A stretch of DNA of 64,000 bases from Psoroptes ovis (Eukaryota > Arthropoda > Arachnida > Sarcoptiformes > Psoroptidae): positions 62,001 to 126,000 of the forward strand of contig PQWQ01000025.1 of assembly GCA_002943765.1 (NCBI GenBank), written 5' to 3'. The position numbers were made by a program, and so were the translations under genes. Of the stretch, positions 63,176 through 64,000 are shown piece after piece. A model generated the notes under the pieces. The model was not told where the DNA came from and searched no databases. It saw nothing but the letters and a program-made list of their open reading frames with translations. Positions within the stretch are counted from its first letter, which is position 1. Each line of letters begins with the position of its first letter.

Positions 63176-64000
63176 TGCCTTTGCTTTTTTCAGAAAAATT
63201 GCCAGTGCCATTTTATCAAAGAAATTCAAAGGCAATAGTAAGGCATTTTTTCAGAAAAAGCAAAGGCAATAGACTGCCATCTTTTTTCAGAAAAATCAAA
63301 GGCTATACACTGGCAATTTTTCTGAAAAAAGCAAAGGCAATAGACTGCCATCTTTTTTCAAAAAAATCAAAGGCTATACACTGGCAATTTTTCTGAAAAA
63401 AGCAAAGGCAATAGACTGCCATCTTTTTTCAAAAAGCAAAGACTATAGACTGCCATCTTTTTTCAAAAAAATCAAAGGCTATACACTGGCAATTTTTCTG
63501 AAAAAAGCAAAGGCAATAGACTGCCATCTTTTTTCAAAAAGCAAAGACTATAGACTGCCATCTTTTTTCAGAAAAAGCAAAGGCAATAGACTGCCATCTT
63601 TTTTCAAAAAGCAAAGACTATAGACTGCCATCTTTTTTCAGAAAAAGCAAAGGCTATAGACTGGCAATTTTTTGAGAAAAAGCCAAGGCAATAGACTGCC
63701 ATCTTTTTTCAAAAAAAGCAAAGGCAATAGACTGCCATCTTTTTTCAGAAAAAGCAAAGGCAATAGACTGGCAATTTTTTGAGAAAAAGCAAAGGCAATA
63801 GACTGCCATCTTTTTTCAAAAAAAGCAAAGGCAATAGACTGCCATCTTTTTTCAGAAAAAGCAAAGGCTATAGACTGGCAATTTTTTGAGAAAAAGCCAA
63901 GGCAATAGACTGCCATCTTTTTTCAGAAAAAGCAAAGACTATAGACTGCCATCTTTTTTCAAAAAAAGCAAAGGCAATAGACTGCCATCTTTTTTCAAAA
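63176..64000. repeat. 36-bp palindromic minisatellite with higher-order units
   Basis: Tandem units of about 36 bp around GGCAATAGACTGCC and CATCTTTTTTCAGAAAAAGC. Two main unit types alternate: TAGACTGCCATCTTTTTTC and ACTGGCAATTTTTCTG or CTGGCAATTTTTTGAG. Each unit has a short inverted repeat (AAAGGCA / TGCC..TTT). It runs off the right end. The ORFs in it (AFAFSEKRWQSI) are repeat artefacts. Confidence 0.92.

Noticed and set aside
63638..63916. 92-codon minus-strand ORF (and the 63175 plus-strand ORF) as a repeat protein
   Set aside because: It follows exactly from the 36-bp tandem unit, whose length is a multiple of three, and has no start context or flanking exon.
63176..64000. CRISPR array
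   Set aside because: Units are directly adjacent without unique spacers, in eukaryotic DNA; it is a minisatellite.
1..64000. tRNA or rRNA genes
   Set aside because: I looked for GGTTCRANNCC-type boxes with a matching cloverleaf and for rRNA-like stretches, and found none I could support by eye.

Overview
The window reads as nuclear DNA of a small arthropod. It is AT-rich, uses the standard genetic code, has very short introns (mostly 53-95 nt, GT-AG), and carries many CAT/AAT-type codon runs that give His-, Asn- and Gln-rich proteins. The gene set (HAAO, SEC13, SUPV3L1, DLAT, FPGS, CAPN7, NELF-C/D, AASS, NMDA receptor GluN1) is animal. I infer a mite, most likely an astigmatic/acariform one, from compactness and base composition. 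Nothing in the sequence proves the species.

Layout. 338-1860: a seven-exon HAAO gene (kynurenine pathway). 1861-34000: about 32 kb that is almost gene-free. It holds one single-exon orphan membrane-protein gene (21757-23430), 47 copies of a very short (about 80 bp) mariner-like MITE, other small DNA-transposon derivatives (hAT-like, piggyBac-like), eight copies of an unrecognised hairpin-bearing repeat, and clusters of a degenerate AAATTTTCCC motif. 34000-63000: a gene-dense block with SEC13 (+), SUPV3L1 (-) and DLAT (+) sharing a divergent 338-bp promoter, a His/Gln/Asn-rich ORF, FPGS (+), CAPN7 (+), NELFCD (+), AASS (+), a pseudokinase (-) and GluN1 (-). 63138-64000: a minisatellite that begins at a hAT-like terminus and runs off the end of the window.

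How the genes relate. SUPV3L1, DLAT and AASS are mitochondrial, and FPGS has mitochondrial forms in other animals; the SUPV3L1/DLAT pair could be co-regulated. HAAO and AASS are both amino-acid catabolic enzymes (tryptophan and lysine). No operon-like logic is evident otherwise.

The most striking signal is the MITE population: 57 copies in three classes. 39 have an asymmetric core, 11 are near-perfect hairpins with TTAGGTTGTCCCATAAG ends, and 7 have other cores. They insert at TA, are excluded from coding exons, and account for nearly every intron above about 125 nt. One copy is itself split by a hAT-like element with a perfect 8-bp target duplication. Exon boundaries below were worked out by hand from splice signals, reading-frame continuity and remembered family alignments; no search was run.
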